A stretch of 28,649 nt of DNA, from NCBI GenBank assembly GCA_900770445.1, contig CAAGKO010000055.1:1-28649 (forward strand). Reading direction: 5' to 3'. A program made the position numbers and the translations under genes. Origin of the DNA: an uncultured Oribacterium sp. (lineage in GTDB: Bacteria > Bacillota > Clostridia > Lachnospirales > Lachnospiraceae). The notes beneath the pieces are model-generated. The model had not been told where the DNA came from and did not search any database. It was given only the letters and a program-made list of their open reading frames with translations. Below are positions 14,212 to 22,048 of the stretch, one piece after another (position 1 is the first letter of the stretch; each line of letters opens with the position of its first letter).

Positions 14212-16506
14212 TCAGATCTTACCCAGCGCCTTCAGCACTACGTCAGGGGTCGCCGGATACTCTACGATATTCTGGCATCCGATCGCATTCTCAACGGCCA
14301 TCAGTACCGCCGGGATACCCGGTGCACCAACAATCTCGCCGACGCCGATCGCGCCGAACGGGTTCGGGCTGTCCCACTTCGACTCTTCGATATGTGTACG
14401 AACCGGCGGCAGCTCGTTAAACGGACGCCACTTGTAATCAATCATATTACTGGTCAGTATACGGCCAGTTTCAGGGTCGATGATATGTGCTTCCAGTTGG
14501 GCTGTATCGATACCAGAGGAACCAAGTCCACCCTCAAACTGCATCTTCAGCTCGATCGGGTTAATGATCTGTCCGACATCGGATGCACTCAGGATATCCT
14601 CGAGCTTTACGAGGCCGGTCTCGAGGTCGACACTTACCTCGACGAAGGTCATAACGCAGTTATTATGTGCGAAGTCACCCTCGACCTTGCCGGTGCCGTT
14701 GATAGAGTAATACAGCGGACAGATAGCGATCCATGGAAGACATACGGAAGGATCATCCTTCTTGAAGACTACGAGATCCTTCGTATCGAGTTCTTCCGGT
14801 TTGCAGCCCATCTTTACTGCAGCTTCCTTAAATAACTGCTCCTTTGCTGCATATGCAGCGGCCGCGACAGATCCACAACCGGTGATAGTCGCACGGGATC
14901 CTGCGAGGCCGAAATCGGTCGGGTTCGTCGAGTTATCTGCACGTACGAGCTGTACGTTCTCGATCGGTACATTCAGAATCTCTGCTGCCGTCTTCACAAG
15001 TGCAGTACGCTGTCCATTACCCTCCTCCGGTACTACGGAGTGGATCGTTACCTGGTCATTTTCGAGACGAACATAAGCGAATGTTTCATCAGATGCCGGG
15101 TCTCCGGAGCTGTGAAGTGAGAAACCTACGCCATACGCCTTATTCCCTTCGACACGGGTCGGTACTGCCCAGCCCTTCCACTTATCCTTCCAGCCGAACT
15201 TCTCTGCCGCGTTGATCATAACGTGGGTGTAATCGATCTGCGGATTGCTGTACTTATGGCCATCACGCCAGTAGTACTCATGTCCCTTTTTACAGAAATT
15301 CTTCAGATAAAATGTCACCGGATCCATATCGATCTGTGCGAGACCTCTGTTCAGGATATGCAGCAGACATGCCTTCAGTTCCTGTCCACCGAAGCCTCTT
15401 GCGATACCAACCGGAGGGATATTTGTGCAGACGACCTTCGCATTCAGATCCCAGCTCTTCGCTTCATTCAGAACAAGATGTGTCTCACCGAGACCCTCGG
15501 CTACCTGGCCTTGAGTCAGCTCGGAGCCGATACCGGTATTTACGAGCCAGTCGCCCTGTACTGCAGTAACTGTACCGTCCTTCTTCAGACCGATTCGTCC
15601 CATAAACTTGTTGCTGATACGTCTCTCGTAGCAAAGCAGGTGTTCCTCCTTCGTCATCGACCAGCGGACCGGAGCATTGGCCACCTTCGCTGCAGCTGTT
15701 ACGAGTAGCGCGTTAAACGCAAGGGCATCCTTATTACCATAGGAACCTCCGACGTTCGGTGTGATGGTCGAAACGTGAGCACCGATTCCGAGTCCGAGTG
15801 GCTTCGCAACCATGTTTGGTCCCTGTGAGGAACACCAAACGGTTACATGATACGGATCTTCCCAGCGTGCTGCGATAAACGGTGTCTCCGGTGCACCCGG
15901 GAAGGTCGGACAGTTATACGCCACCTTCCCTTCTACTACTACATCACTCTCTGCAAGCTCCTTCTCTACATCACCTTCATGAATAAAGTAGAAAGGTGGA
16001 TCGTCGCCCTCGAAATAGCTTCCTGGCGGCAACTGATTGTTATGATAAACATAGCCCTTCGCCTCGATGTTATCCTCTGCACGATAAACTTGCGGTGCCC
16101 CATCCTTGATGGCTTCCTCTACGTCATAAACCGCCTCAAGCACCTCATACTCTACCTCGATGAGCGCGAGTGCCTCACGTGCGATCTCATCTGTAATCGC
16201 TGCAACGGTTGCAACTGTGTCACCTACACAACGGATGTGGTGATCCATAACCGGTCTCGATGCCGGCATACCGGTCTTCCATGCCGGTGCATTCTTATAA
16301 GTCATGACGGACTTCACGCCCGGCAGCGCCTCTGCCTTGCTGGTATCGATCGAAACGATCTCCGCATGTGCGTGAGGGCTTCTGAGTACGCGCAGATAAA
16401 GCGCATTCGGAATATGTAAGTCGTCACAGTACTGCGCTTTTCCGGTTACGATACCCGTTCCATCCACACGACGAACCGGTTTTCCGATATATCTGTATTC
16501 AGACAT
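14212..16506 (-). CDS. Molybdenum hydroxylase large subunit (molybdopterin-binding)
   Basis: 764 aa, xanthine dehydrogenase family catalytic subunit. N-terminal a/b hammerhead domain (about 1-130: GKPVRRVDGTGIVTGKAQY, RSPHAHAEIVSID), then the molybdopterin-binding domains with SSQGP (226-230), VGGSYGNKDA (252-261) and ARGFGG (369-374). The catalytic glutamate is Glu724 in GAIGVGE. The segment usually written as H-x-x-x-EPH is here CPTFPGAPETPF (199-210), and the canonical GGGFGGK loop is GGSYGNK, so the active site differs from classical xanthine dehydrogenase. Start: AGGAGGG, 1 nt after the 2Fe-2S gene stop. Substrate cannot be read from sequence; an N-heterocycle, purine or aromatic is likely from family behaviour. 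No Mo-cofactor maturation genes are in view. Confidence 0.92.
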   Translation of the reverse strand: MSEYRYIGKPVRRVDGTGIVTGKAQYCDDLHIPNALYLRVLRSPHAHAEIVSIDTSKAEALPGVKSVMTYKNAPAWKTGMPASRPVMDHHIRCVGDTVATVAAITDEIAREALALIEVEYEVLEAVYDVEEAIKDGAPQVYRAEDNIEAKGYVYHNNQLPPGSYFEGDDPPFYFIHEGDVEKELAESDVVVEGKVAYNCPTFPGAPETPFIAARWEDPYHVTVWCSSQGPNMVAKPLGLGIGAHVSTITPNVGGSYGNKDALAFNALLVTAAAKVANAPVRWSMTKEEHLLCYERRISNKFMGRIGLKKDGTVTAVQGDWLVNTGIGSELTQGQVAEGLGETHLVLNEAKSWDLNAKVVCTNIPPVGIARGFGGQELKACLLHILNRGLAQIDMDPVTFYLKNFCKKGHEYYWRDGHKYSNPQIDYTHVMINAAEKFGWKDKWKGWAVPTRVEGNKAYGVGFSLHSSGDPASDETFAYVRLENDQVTIHSVVPEEGNGQRTALVKTAAEILNVPIENVQLVRADNSTNPTDFGLAGSRATITGCGSVAAAAYAAKEQLFKEAAVKMGCKPEELDTKDLVVFKKDDPSVCLPWIAICPLYYSINGTGKVEGDFAHNNCVMTFVEVSVDLETGLVKLEDILSASDVGQIINPIELKMQFEGGLGSSGIDTAQLEAHIIDPETGRILTSNMIDYKWRPFNELPPVRTHIEESKWDSPNPFGAIGVGEIVGAPGIPAVLMAVENAIGCQNIVEYPATPDVVLKALGKI

Positions 16507-16507
16507 C

Positions 16508-16999
16508 TTATTTCCCTCCTACGATTAATTTAACAGCCTCGATTACCTGATAGTGGCTGATGCAGCGACAGAAGTTTCCGGAGAGGCCTTCCATGATTTC
16601 CTCTTCTGTCGGATGCGGATTCTCGTTCAGAATCGACTTCACCGCCATAATGATACCCGGTGTACAGAATCCACACTGGAACGCATGCTCCTCGAGGAAC
16701 GCCTCCTGAATCGGATCCAGCTCTCCGGTCACCGGATCAGCCAAACCTTCGATCGTAGTGATCTCCTTCCCTTCACACTCTACGGATAATGTCATACATG
16801 ATGCTACAGCCTTTCCATCCATCAGCACGGCGCAACACCCACAAGCACCCTCATCACAGGATTTCTTAGTTCCGGTGAGGCCGATGCGATTACGAATAGT
16901 ATCAAGCAGTGATTCATTTTCCGGAACCTGACCGATCAGATCTCCGACAGAGAACTTATATTCGGCCCCATTCACTTTCAAAGTTAATACTTCACTCAT
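16508..16999 (-). CDS. Molybdenum hydroxylase [2Fe-2S] subunit
   Basis: 163 aa, normal for the small subunit. It relays electrons between the Mo site and FAD. The plant-type ferredoxin domain has Cys48, Cys53, Cys56 and Cys68 (KKSCDEGACGCCAVL ... SC). The four-helix C-terminal domain has Cys109 and Cys112 (QCGFCTPG) and Cys144 and Cys146 (GNFCRC). All eight ligands for two clusters are present. ATG 16999 was chosen because AGGAGG lies 7 nt upstream; the longer open frame to 17068 is rejected. It is the first gene of the three-gene operon and is divergent from a Crp/Fnr-type regulator. The stop is separated by one base from the next ATG. Confidence 0.95.
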   Translation of the reverse strand: MSEVLTLKVNGAEYKFSVGDLIGQVPENESLLDTIRNRIGLTGTKKSCDEGACGCCAVLMDGKAVASCMTLSVECEGKEITTIEGLADPVTGELDPIQEAFLEEHAFQCGFCTPGIIMAVKSILNENPHPTEEEIMEGLSGNFCRCISHYQVIEAVKLIVGGK

Positions 17000-17118
17000 G
17001 CATTTACCTCCTAACTCTTTAACTTTCACGTTCATTGTTTTACGAAGGGTAGCTGGACTCCCCCTCACTCTATATGTTAAAATCTTATCATTCGCAGATT
17101 ATTTACTGTATCGCAGAT

Positions 17119-17128
17119 GACATATGTC
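17119..17128. promoter_or_regulatory. Candidate operator (half-length copy of the 17168 palindrome)
   Basis: GACATATGTC is a perfect 10-bp palindrome with the same half-site logic as the TGTCATATGACA core at 17168-17193. It lies 120 nt before the [2Fe-2S] subunit gene. It is a plausible binding site of the divergent Crp-family regulator acting on the molybdenum hydroxylase operon (inference). Confidence 0.45.
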
Positions 17129-17167
17129 TCACTTTTTGTTTATATCTGACGACCTTTAACTACACAA

Positions 17168-17215
17168 AAAACCATGTCATATGACATGGTTTTAGAAACA
17201 TATTTTTGCTATAGT
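17168..17215 (+). promoter_or_regulatory. 26-bp palindrome and regulator promoter
   Basis: AAAACCATGTCAT (17168-17180) is followed by its exact complement (17181-17193), with a TGTCATATGACA core resembling Crp/Fnr-family sites. A -10-like TATAGT lies at 17210-17215, with only a poor -35 (TGGTTT, 17 nt upstream). A transcript start about 7 nt after the -10 would put the palindrome centre near -41.5, the class II position for Crp/Fnr activators. The palindrome is also in reach of the divergent operon. Confidence 0.6.
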
Positions 17216-17265
17216 TAAATGTTGGGAGGAAATATTTATTTCGACAGAAAGAAGGTGTTATTGAA

Positions 17266-17925
17266 ATGAGTGATATCAGTTTTATCGTCGAAAATGACCT
17301 AAAGAATTACGCAGATCTCTTCCGAGAATACTGCCCGCATCCTCTTTCTGTAAAAAAAGGCACCGATCTCACGAAGCAGTGCTCTGTCGGAGGCTGGCTC
17401 TACTACGTGCTCGATGGCATCCTGAAAACCTATACCACAAACAGCAACGGTAATCAGCGTATCATCGATCTCATGCATGCACATACCATCGTGGGCATGG
17501 ACTGCCTCGACCCGAATGCGAAATCGATCGTCTCGATCGCCTGCATCACCGATGTCATCGTCCTGCCGTTCACACCGAATATTTTACGAAGAATGATCAT
17601 CGACCATCCGGAATTCGGCTTCGATATGGTCTGCTACTACGGTCGTATCTTGCGTCAGGTGACCTACCACTCCGCTGTACTGGCTGTCGGCTCCCGGGAG
17701 ACCCGTCTCGCAAATTTCCTCTATCTGTATACCGACACGGATTACTATAAACGAACACAGGAGATCCGCCTGTCTCAGGAAGACCTCGCCGCTTCCTGCG
17801 GCACCTCCCTTTCACAGGTCGCCCGCACACTGCGTAAGCTCCGAGAGCAGGGCATCATTACGACTTCCAATAAACGTATCACCATAAAGGATACGGAAGC
17901 ACTGAAAGCATGCTGCTCGTTCTAG
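17266..17925 (+). CDS. Crp/Fnr-family transcriptional regulator
   Basis: 219 aa. The N-terminal cupin-like effector domain has CSVGGWLYYVLDGILKTYT and HAHTIVGMD. A dimerisation helix follows (about 115-150), then a C-terminal winged HTH at about 165-205 (IRLSQEDLAASCGTSLSQVARTLRKLREQGII). The FNR-type N-terminal cysteine cluster is absent, and the cAMP-binding signature is not evident, so the signal is unknown. RBS is GAAGG about 11 nt before the ATG. It is divergently transcribed from the molybdenum hydroxylase operon with two palindromes between them, so it probably controls that operon and perhaps itself. The gene is followed by ~110 nt without clear features and then the inverted DIP1984 unit. 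Confidence 0.9.
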   Translation: MSDISFIVENDLKNYADLFREYCPHPLSVKKGTDLTKQCSVGGWLYYVLDGILKTYTTNSNGNQRIIDLMHAHTIVGMDCLDPNAKSIVSIACITDVIVLPFTPNILRRMIIDHPEFGFDMVCYYGRILRQVTYHSAVLAVGSRETRLANFLYLYTDTDYYKRTQEIRLSQEDLAASCGTSLSQVARTLRKLREQGIITTSNKRITIKDTEALKACCSF

Positions 17926-18040
17926 GGACACACAGATTCTCTCGATACGCAGCGCTGAACCCTCTTTGATATCACTGAATACATCATCGATACGCATCCT
18001 ATCGTGCGTACAGACTTATCCTATGAATACGCTTCATAAG

Positions 18041-18285
18041 AAACGGAGATGCGTCGGATGATGCACCTCCGTTTGTGCTTAAAACCGAACCTCTGCACGC
18101 AGTTTCCTGCAGGTTTTCTACGAGACCACGTTTACAAAATGTAAACCAAAGATAATACATCCTTCGTTAAACCATGAACCTTTATAAATAAGAAATAACG
18201 GATAACCGAATAAGCACTTACCATAAACCTTAACGGGATAAATATCATGTAAAAACATGAGAAAAAGTCTCGTACGGAAAAATGT
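18041..18285 (-). ncRNA. Conserved structured 3' element of the DIP1984-like gene (left copy)
   Basis: This is the 3' sequence directly following the gene at 18286-18798, read on the minus strand. It matches 24996-25247 almost base for base in long blocks: 18188-18234 has 1 change in 47 against 25049-25095. Stems visible: TACGAGAC (18274-18267) with GTCTCGTA (18126-18119), closing most of the element; GTTTAC/GTAAAC; GCAG-GAAA-CTGC with a GNRA tetraloop. It ends in a terminator-like hairpin AAACGGAGGTGC/GCATCTCCGTTT (18074-18063/18052-18041). It could be a structured 3' UTR or a small RNA. It matches no known RNA that I recognise. Confidence 0.6.
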
Positions 18286-18798
18286 TTACATGTCTACATC
18301 GAAGAGCACCGTCTGATTATACTTATCCAGTGCAAGCTGCATCTCCATGATGGTGTTTGCCACCTTTTCATAGTCCTGCTTTACCTGCGCGAGATCGTAG
18401 TTCAGGTACTGATATTCCGGTGCCGAACTTCTGCTTCCGAATCCGGACATCTGACGCGTCTTCGGGAGCGCCTTTCGCATCTGATCGAGCGTGTTCTTCC
18501 GCCGGTTCAACTGTGCCATCTTGATGAGGATGGTATCGACACTCATTTCGGTATCCCCGACCATGATTTTCGCCGTCGCATTCGTGAGATTTAGTGCATG
18601 CTTGATGATGGCGATCTTCTCATCGAGCGCCGCGATGGTCGCAGAAACCTCTGTGTAATTGTAGTCCGGAATCACCGGTTCCTCATCCGTCGCCGCGACA
18701 TAGGTTTTCGAACACGCTTCCTTATCCAGCCAGTAGGACTTTTCATCCTCCAGACATCGCAGCATTTTATTTGCAATCGCGGATGTCATTTTCTGCAT
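18286..18798 (-). CDS. DIP1984-like coiled-coil protein of unknown function (left copy)
   Basis: 170 aa, about 89% identical to the protein at 24483-24995. Highly helical and charged: EVSATIAALDEKIAIIKHAL is followed by NLTNATAKI and a middle MSVDTILIKMAQLNRRKNTL. The C-terminal block YLNYDLAQVKQDYEKV...LDKYNQTV resembles the end of DIP1984/DUF6847 (septicolysin-like) proteins, a family without a known role. No signal peptide. Start at ATG 18798 by GGAGGG 6 nt upstream and by equality with the other copy; the longer frame is rejected. Its own promoter lies 40-65 nt upstream. It directly abuts a truncated MATE gene, so this unit may have been inserted there. Confidence 0.75.
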   Translation of the reverse strand: MQKMTSAIANKMLRCLEDEKSYWLDKEACSKTYVAATDEEPVIPDYNYTEVSATIAALDEKIAIIKHALNLTNATAKIMVGDTEMSVDTILIKMAQLNRRKNTLDQMRKALPKTRQMSGFGSRSSAPEYQYLNYDLAQVKQDYEKVANTIMEMQLALDKYNQTVLFDVDM

Positions 18799-18835
18799 TT
18801 CGATCCCTCCATTTCCTTCGTTTGACTCTAAACTC

Positions 18836-18864
18836 ATTATAATAGATGTGCCTGTGTTTGTCAT
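18836..18864 (-). promoter_or_regulatory. Predicted promoter of the left DIP1984-like gene
   Basis: On the minus strand ATGACA (18864-18859), 17 nt, TATAAT (18841-18836), a near-consensus housekeeping promoter about 38 nt before the start codon. Confidence 0.75.
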
Positions 18865-18893
18865 TCAACGAACGGTTTAAGGAGCAAATCTTC

Positions 18894-19315
18894 TTAGGAG
18901 CCGAAAAAAATAATCGCATTCGAAAAGGTTATCTGATATCCTTATGGATGGTAGGGTTCTGGGGCCTTCTGGTCTCCGCACTCTTCCTCTTTTTCCCGCG
19001 ACCGCTCGCCGGCATCTTCTTCCATGAACCGGCCGCCATCGCGATCGCTGTCGATTACCTCTTAATCCTCAGACTCTGTGAACCTTTTATGTGTGTAGAG
19101 TTCGCCACCGTCGGCGCTCTGTCGGGTCTCGGAAAAACACAGCTCTGCGGTGTTCTCAGCATTGCTCTCACCGGTATCCGCATCCCGATTGCCGTCGCTC
19201 TCAGTCGCTCCATGGGCCTCAACGGCATCTGGTGGGCACTGACCGCCACCTCCGTCGTGAAGGGTATCCTCTTTACCGGCACCTTCCTCTATATCACACG
19301 AAAGAAAAACGACTA
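18894..19315 (+). pseudogene. C-terminal fragment of a MATE transporter
   Basis: About 140 codons homologous to the C-terminal third of the intact MATE protein just downstream: NRIRKGYLISLWMVGFWGLL matches DRIRKGYLISLLTVGLWGLL, and the end IWWALTATSVVKGILFTGTFLYITR matches likewise. The N-terminal two thirds are missing. The match begins just after the promoter of the divergent DIP1984-like gene, so truncation and insertion of that unit may be one event. The remaining frame is uninterrupted and could be read from 18846, but without the transporter core it cannot work as a MATE pump. Confidence 0.85.
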
Positions 19316-19344
19316 AACGAAAGATATAACTAGGGGGAACATAT

Positions 19345-20685
19345 ATGAATGGAAGCTTGACAAAGGGACCGATCATGAAAACGCTGGTGAAGCTCGCGCT
19401 TCCGATCATGGCGTCGTCGTTCATCGGCACCCTGTACAACATCACGGATATGGCCTGGATCGGCATGCTCGGCTCGAAGGCGGTCGCCGGCGTCGGTGTC
19501 GGCGGCATGTTCACCTGGCTCTCCCAGGGCCTCGCCTCCATGGCGCGCATGGGCGGTCAGGTGCATGTAGCTCAATGCTTAGGGCGCGGCGATCATGACC
19601 GCGCGCATCGTTACGCGCAGACCGCCGTACAGCTGGCCACACTGATGGGCCTCCTCTACGCGCTCGTCTGCGTCGCCTTCGTGCACCCGCTCGTGAACTT
19701 CTTCCAGCTGAGTGACGCCGAGTCCTACGCCGCCGCGATCTCCTACACGCGTATCGCCTGCGGCTTCGTGGTCTTCTCCTTCCTGAGCCTGACCCTCACC
19801 GGCCTCTACACCGCCCAGGGTGACTCGAAGACCCCGTTCATCGCAAACCTCATCGGCCTCGTCATCAACATGGTGCTCGATCCGGTGCTGATCCTCGGCC
19901 CGGGCCCGTTCCCGCGTCTCGGCGTCACCGGTGCCGCCATCGCGACCGTCACCGCGCAGGCCATCGTCATGCTGATCATGATCCTCGGCGTCCTCCGCGG
20001 CCACCGAGAAAACATCCTGAAGGGCACCCGCCTGCTCGCTCGGATGCCGCTCAGCATCCTCGAGGGCATCTTCCAGATCGGCGTCCCGACCGCCCTCCAG
20101 AGCATGGCCTACTGCGCGATCTCCATGGTCCTCACCCGCATGGTCTCCGGCTACGGTGCAGAAGCCGTCGCCACCCAGCGTGTCGGCGGACAGATCGAGT
20201 CCATCTCCTGGAACACAGCCGACGGCTTCGCCGCCGCGCTCAATGCCTTCGTCGCCCAGAATTATGGCGCTGCGAAGCATGACCGGATCCGGAAGGGCTA
20301 CCTCATCTCCCTCCTCACCGTCGGACTCTGGGGCCTGCTCGTCACCGCGATCTTCATCTGCTTCCCGGGACCTCTCGCCGGCGTCTTCTTCCACGAACCG
20401 AAGGCCATCGTCACCGCGATCAGCTACCTCATCATCATCGGCTTCGGTGAAGCCTTCATGTGCGTCGAGCTCACCACCGTCGGTGCCCTCTCCGGCCTCG
20501 GAAAGACACGCCTGTGCAGCATCCTGAGCATCACCTTCACCGGCGCTCGCATCCCACTCGCGATCATCCTGAGCCGCCCGCTCGGCCTCGACGGCATCTG
20601 GTGGGCCCTCACCAGCACCTCCATCGTGAAAGGCATCCTCTTCACCGGCACCTTCCTGTGGATCACACGGAATAATCAATACTAA
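19345..20685 (+). CDS. MATE-family efflux transporter
   Basis: 446 aa, the full family length, with about 12 hydrophobic segments in two halves. Typical features: LALPIMASSFIGTLYNITDMAWIG at the start, GVGGMFTWLSQGLASM, GDSKTPFIANLIGLVINMVLDPVLI in the first half, and GLGKTRLCSILSITFTGARIPLA near the end. MATE proteins export cationic drugs or metabolites by Na+ or H+ antiport; the substrate cannot be told. RBS AGGGGG, 7 nt before the ATG; strong terminator after. Two decayed relatives lie nearby (18894-19315 and 11438-11556), showing repeated local duplication. The gene is more GC-rich than the fragment before it. Confidence 0.93.
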   Translation: MNGSLTKGPIMKTLVKLALPIMASSFIGTLYNITDMAWIGMLGSKAVAGVGVGGMFTWLSQGLASMARMGGQVHVAQCLGRGDHDRAHRYAQTAVQLATLMGLLYALVCVAFVHPLVNFFQLSDAESYAAAISYTRIACGFVVFSFLSLTLTGLYTAQGDSKTPFIANLIGLVINMVLDPVLILGPGPFPRLGVTGAAIATVTAQAIVMLIMILGVLRGHRENILKGTRLLARMPLSILEGIFQIGVPTALQSMAYCAISMVLTRMVSGYGAEAVATQRVGGQIESISWNTADGFAAALNAFVAQNYGAAKHDRIRKGYLISLLTVGLWGLLVTAIFICFPGPLAGVFFHEPKAIVTAISYLIIIGFGEAFMCVELTTVGALSGLGKTRLCSILSITFTGARIPLAIILSRPLGLDGIWWALTSTSIVKGILFTGTFLWITRNNQY

Positions 20686-20692
20686 ACGCAGC

Positions 20693-20738
20693 ATCCCCTC
20701 CGAACCGTGCCATCGCACGACCCGGAGGGGATTTTTTT
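20693..20738 (+). terminator. Rho-independent terminator of the MATE gene
   Basis: ATCCCCTCCG (20693-20702) pairs with CGGAGGGGAT (20723-20732), with an inner GTGC-CATC-GCAC hairpin, followed by seven T. A nearly identical hairpin with a broken T-run survives in the remnant at 11517-11556. Confidence 0.95.
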
Positions 20739-20839
20739 CCTCATTTCGTCTTAAGGAGCTTCTGTCTCGCCCGATTGAGTACGCTGCCGTACGGGCGAAA
20801 TGGCAGATGATGGCAACGGAAGAAAAAGGTGCGTATGTT
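20737..20839 (+). pseudogene. Internally deleted DUF3232 gene remnant
   Basis: The segment 20737-20764 matches the flank upstream of the intact DUF3232 gene (22137-22164, about 24 of 28 bases). From CTTCTG onward it matches the inside of that gene, reading LLSRPIEYAAVRAKWQMM (intact: LLSRSIEYAAVRAEWQMM), then EEKGA. In the intact locus CTTCTG occurs at both 22159-22164 and 22381-22386, so the remnant looks like a duplicate that lost about 222 bp between these short repeats. No start codon or complete frame remains. Confidence 0.8.
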
Positions 20840-20858
20840 AACCCGAGCTATAGCGCGA

Positions 20859-20920
20859 TTGACACCATCCGAAAAATGTCTATACTTATTATTAGGAACA
20901 CTTCTTAATAGTAAGTATAG
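20859..20920 (+). promoter_or_regulatory. Promoter and operator of the flavin reductase-rubredoxin gene
   Basis: TTGACA (20859-20864), 16 nt, TATACT (20881-20886). An inverted repeat covers the -10 and start region: CTATACTTATTATTA (20880-20894) and TAATAGTAAGTATAG (20906-20920), 14 of 15 positions paired plus one T-G. Position and symmetry fit a repressor site. The AT-rich ACTTAT/ATAGTAAGT type recalls redox-sensing HxlR/MarR operators, but no such regulator gene is in the window. Confidence 0.7.
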
Positions 20921-20967
20921 CGTACGTGATTCATTTTCGTTGATTCTATGAAAAAGGAGGAAGTCTG

Positions 20968-21591
20968 ATGGATAAGAAGGCGATGTATAAGCTAAGTTAT
21001 GGTTTGTTTGTGCTGACCGCACGTGACGGTGAGAAGGATAACGGCTGCATTATCAACACAGCGATTCAGGCGGCATCGGAGCCGAATCAGCTGAGCATCT
21101 GCGTGAATAAGGCAAACTATACACATGATATGATCGAACGGACCGGGAAGTTCACCGTATCCGTGCTGAGTGAGCAGGCAGATTTCGAACTCTTCAAGCA
21201 CTTCGGTTTCCAGTCTGGTCGTGATGTCGATAAGTTTACGAATTTCACCGGCTGTGCACGTGGCGCTGATGGCCTCTATTACATTACAGAGGGAACCAAT
21301 GCCTACATTTCCGTAACGGTCGATAAGACGGTGGATCTCGGTTCGCATACGATGTTCATCGGCGAGATCACGGATATGGCGGTGCTGAGTGATACGCCAT
21401 CCACGACCTACGAGTACTATCAGAATCACATCAAGCCGAAGCCACAGGCGGTCGGAAAGACCGACGAGGGGCAGACGGTATGGCGCTGTCGCATCTGTGG
21501 ATATGAGTACGTCGGCGAAGAGATTCCGGATGATTTCATCTGCCCGATCTGCAAGCACCCGGCCTCAGATTTCGAAAAAATCGTGAAGTAG
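20968..21591 (+). CDS. Flavin reductase-rubredoxin fusion (high-molecular-weight rubredoxin type)
   Basis: 207 aa. Residues 1-155 are an FMN-binding flavin-reductase-like domain (YGLFVLTARDGEKDNGCIINTAIQAAS, FTVSVLSEQ, HTMFIGEITDM). Residues ~165-207 are a rubredoxin with both iron knuckles, CRICGYEYVG and CPICKHPASDFE. Fusions like this (Hrb) accept electrons from NAD(P)H or ferredoxin and pass them to flavodiiron proteins that reduce O2 or NO in anaerobes; none is encoded here. RBS AGGAGG, 7 nt before the ATG. An inverted repeat over its promoter indicates regulation, plausibly by oxidative or electrophile stress (inference). It converges on the XRE gene, with 10 nt between their stop codons. 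Confidence 0.92.
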   Translation: MDKKAMYKLSYGLFVLTARDGEKDNGCIINTAIQAASEPNQLSICVNKANYTHDMIERTGKFTVSVLSEQADFELFKHFGFQSGRDVDKFTNFTGCARGADGLYYITEGTNAYISVTVDKTVDLGSHTMFIGEITDMAVLSDTPSTTYEYYQNHIKPKPQAVGKTDEGQTVWRCRICGYEYVGEEIPDDFICPICKHPASDFEKIVK

Positions 21592-21601
21592 GCATATCGA
21601 C

Positions 21602-21868
21602 TCACGCCGCCCGTGCCCCATATAAAACAACAACCTCCCCGTCTACGACGAGGAGGTTATCAATGCTGGTATGCAACAGTCTGCTTAAAATCACGAAGTT
21701 ATCGATGCTCGGCAGCGACTTTCCCGAAAGCCACTTGTAGATCGCCTGCGGATTGTTAAAGCCCATCAGGCGCTGCACATCCCGCACGGTATACCCACTC
21801 GCATCGAGCAGCTTCTTGATCTTCTTTCCGGTCTTCTCAGGCTCAATCGACAAATAGATCGTTTCCAT
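21602..21868 (-). CDS. Small XRE-family helix-turn-helix protein
   Basis: 88 aa. A Cro/CI-type HTH fills residues about 10-72: TGKKIKKLLDASGYTVRDVQ, then RLMGFNNPQAIYKWLSGKSLP with IDNFVILSRLLHTSIDNLLV. No effector domain; the C-terminal tail is short. RBS GGAGG, 8 nt before the ATG. A TATAAT on the minus strand (22054-22049) would give a leader of about 170 nt containing the multi-hairpin repeat at 21895-22017. It is divergent from the DUF3232 gene. It could be an antitoxin-like or phage-like repressor; the HipA-like gene is about 1 kb away and on the same strand but not adjacent, so pairing is speculative. Confidence 0.85.
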   Translation of the reverse strand: METIYLSIEPEKTGKKIKKLLDASGYTVRDVQRLMGFNNPQAIYKWLSGKSLPSIDNFVILSRLLHTSIDNLLVVDGEVVVLYGARAA

Positions 21869-21894
21869 CTCTCTTCACCTCCGTACATCGCTCC

Positions 21895-22017
21895 AGAGTC
21901 TGCTCTATGCAGGCTCTACTACCCTAAACTCGAGCTAAGGATGCTCGAGTTTAGCCCTTCGGGAGCAGAGCATAGCTCTGCTGGATATCGCTCCGGAGTC
22001 TGCTTTATGCAGACTCC
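21895..22017. repeat. Multi-hairpin modular repeat upstream of the XRE gene
   Basis: Four hairpins of the family seen at 3379-3576: AGAGTCTGC/GCAGGCTCT (21895-21903/21909-21917, one G-T); CTAAACTCGAGC/GCTCGAGTTTAG (21924-21935/21943-21954, perfect 12 bp); AGCAGAGC/GCTCTGCT (21964-21971/21975-21982); GGAGTCTGC/GCAGACTCC (21995-22003/22009-22017). Linkers such as CCCTTCGGGAGCAGAG and ATCGCTCC recur. Against the ilv copy, GGAGTTTGC/GCAAACTCC becomes GGAGTCTGC/GCAGACTCC, a compensatory pair change that supports selection on structure. Confidence 0.75.
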
Positions 22018-22048
22018 TCCACTCCTACCCTTTTAAAGTCAGGTTATC

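Noticed and set aside
18846..19316. Functional small membrane protein from the MATE fragment
   Set aside because: It begins inside the divergent gene's promoter, has no ribosome site, and aligns only with the last third of the transporter.
19579..20718. 379-codon open frame opposite the MATE gene
   Set aside because: Extremely acidic, low-complexity antisense translation of a transporter; it also runs through the MATE terminator.
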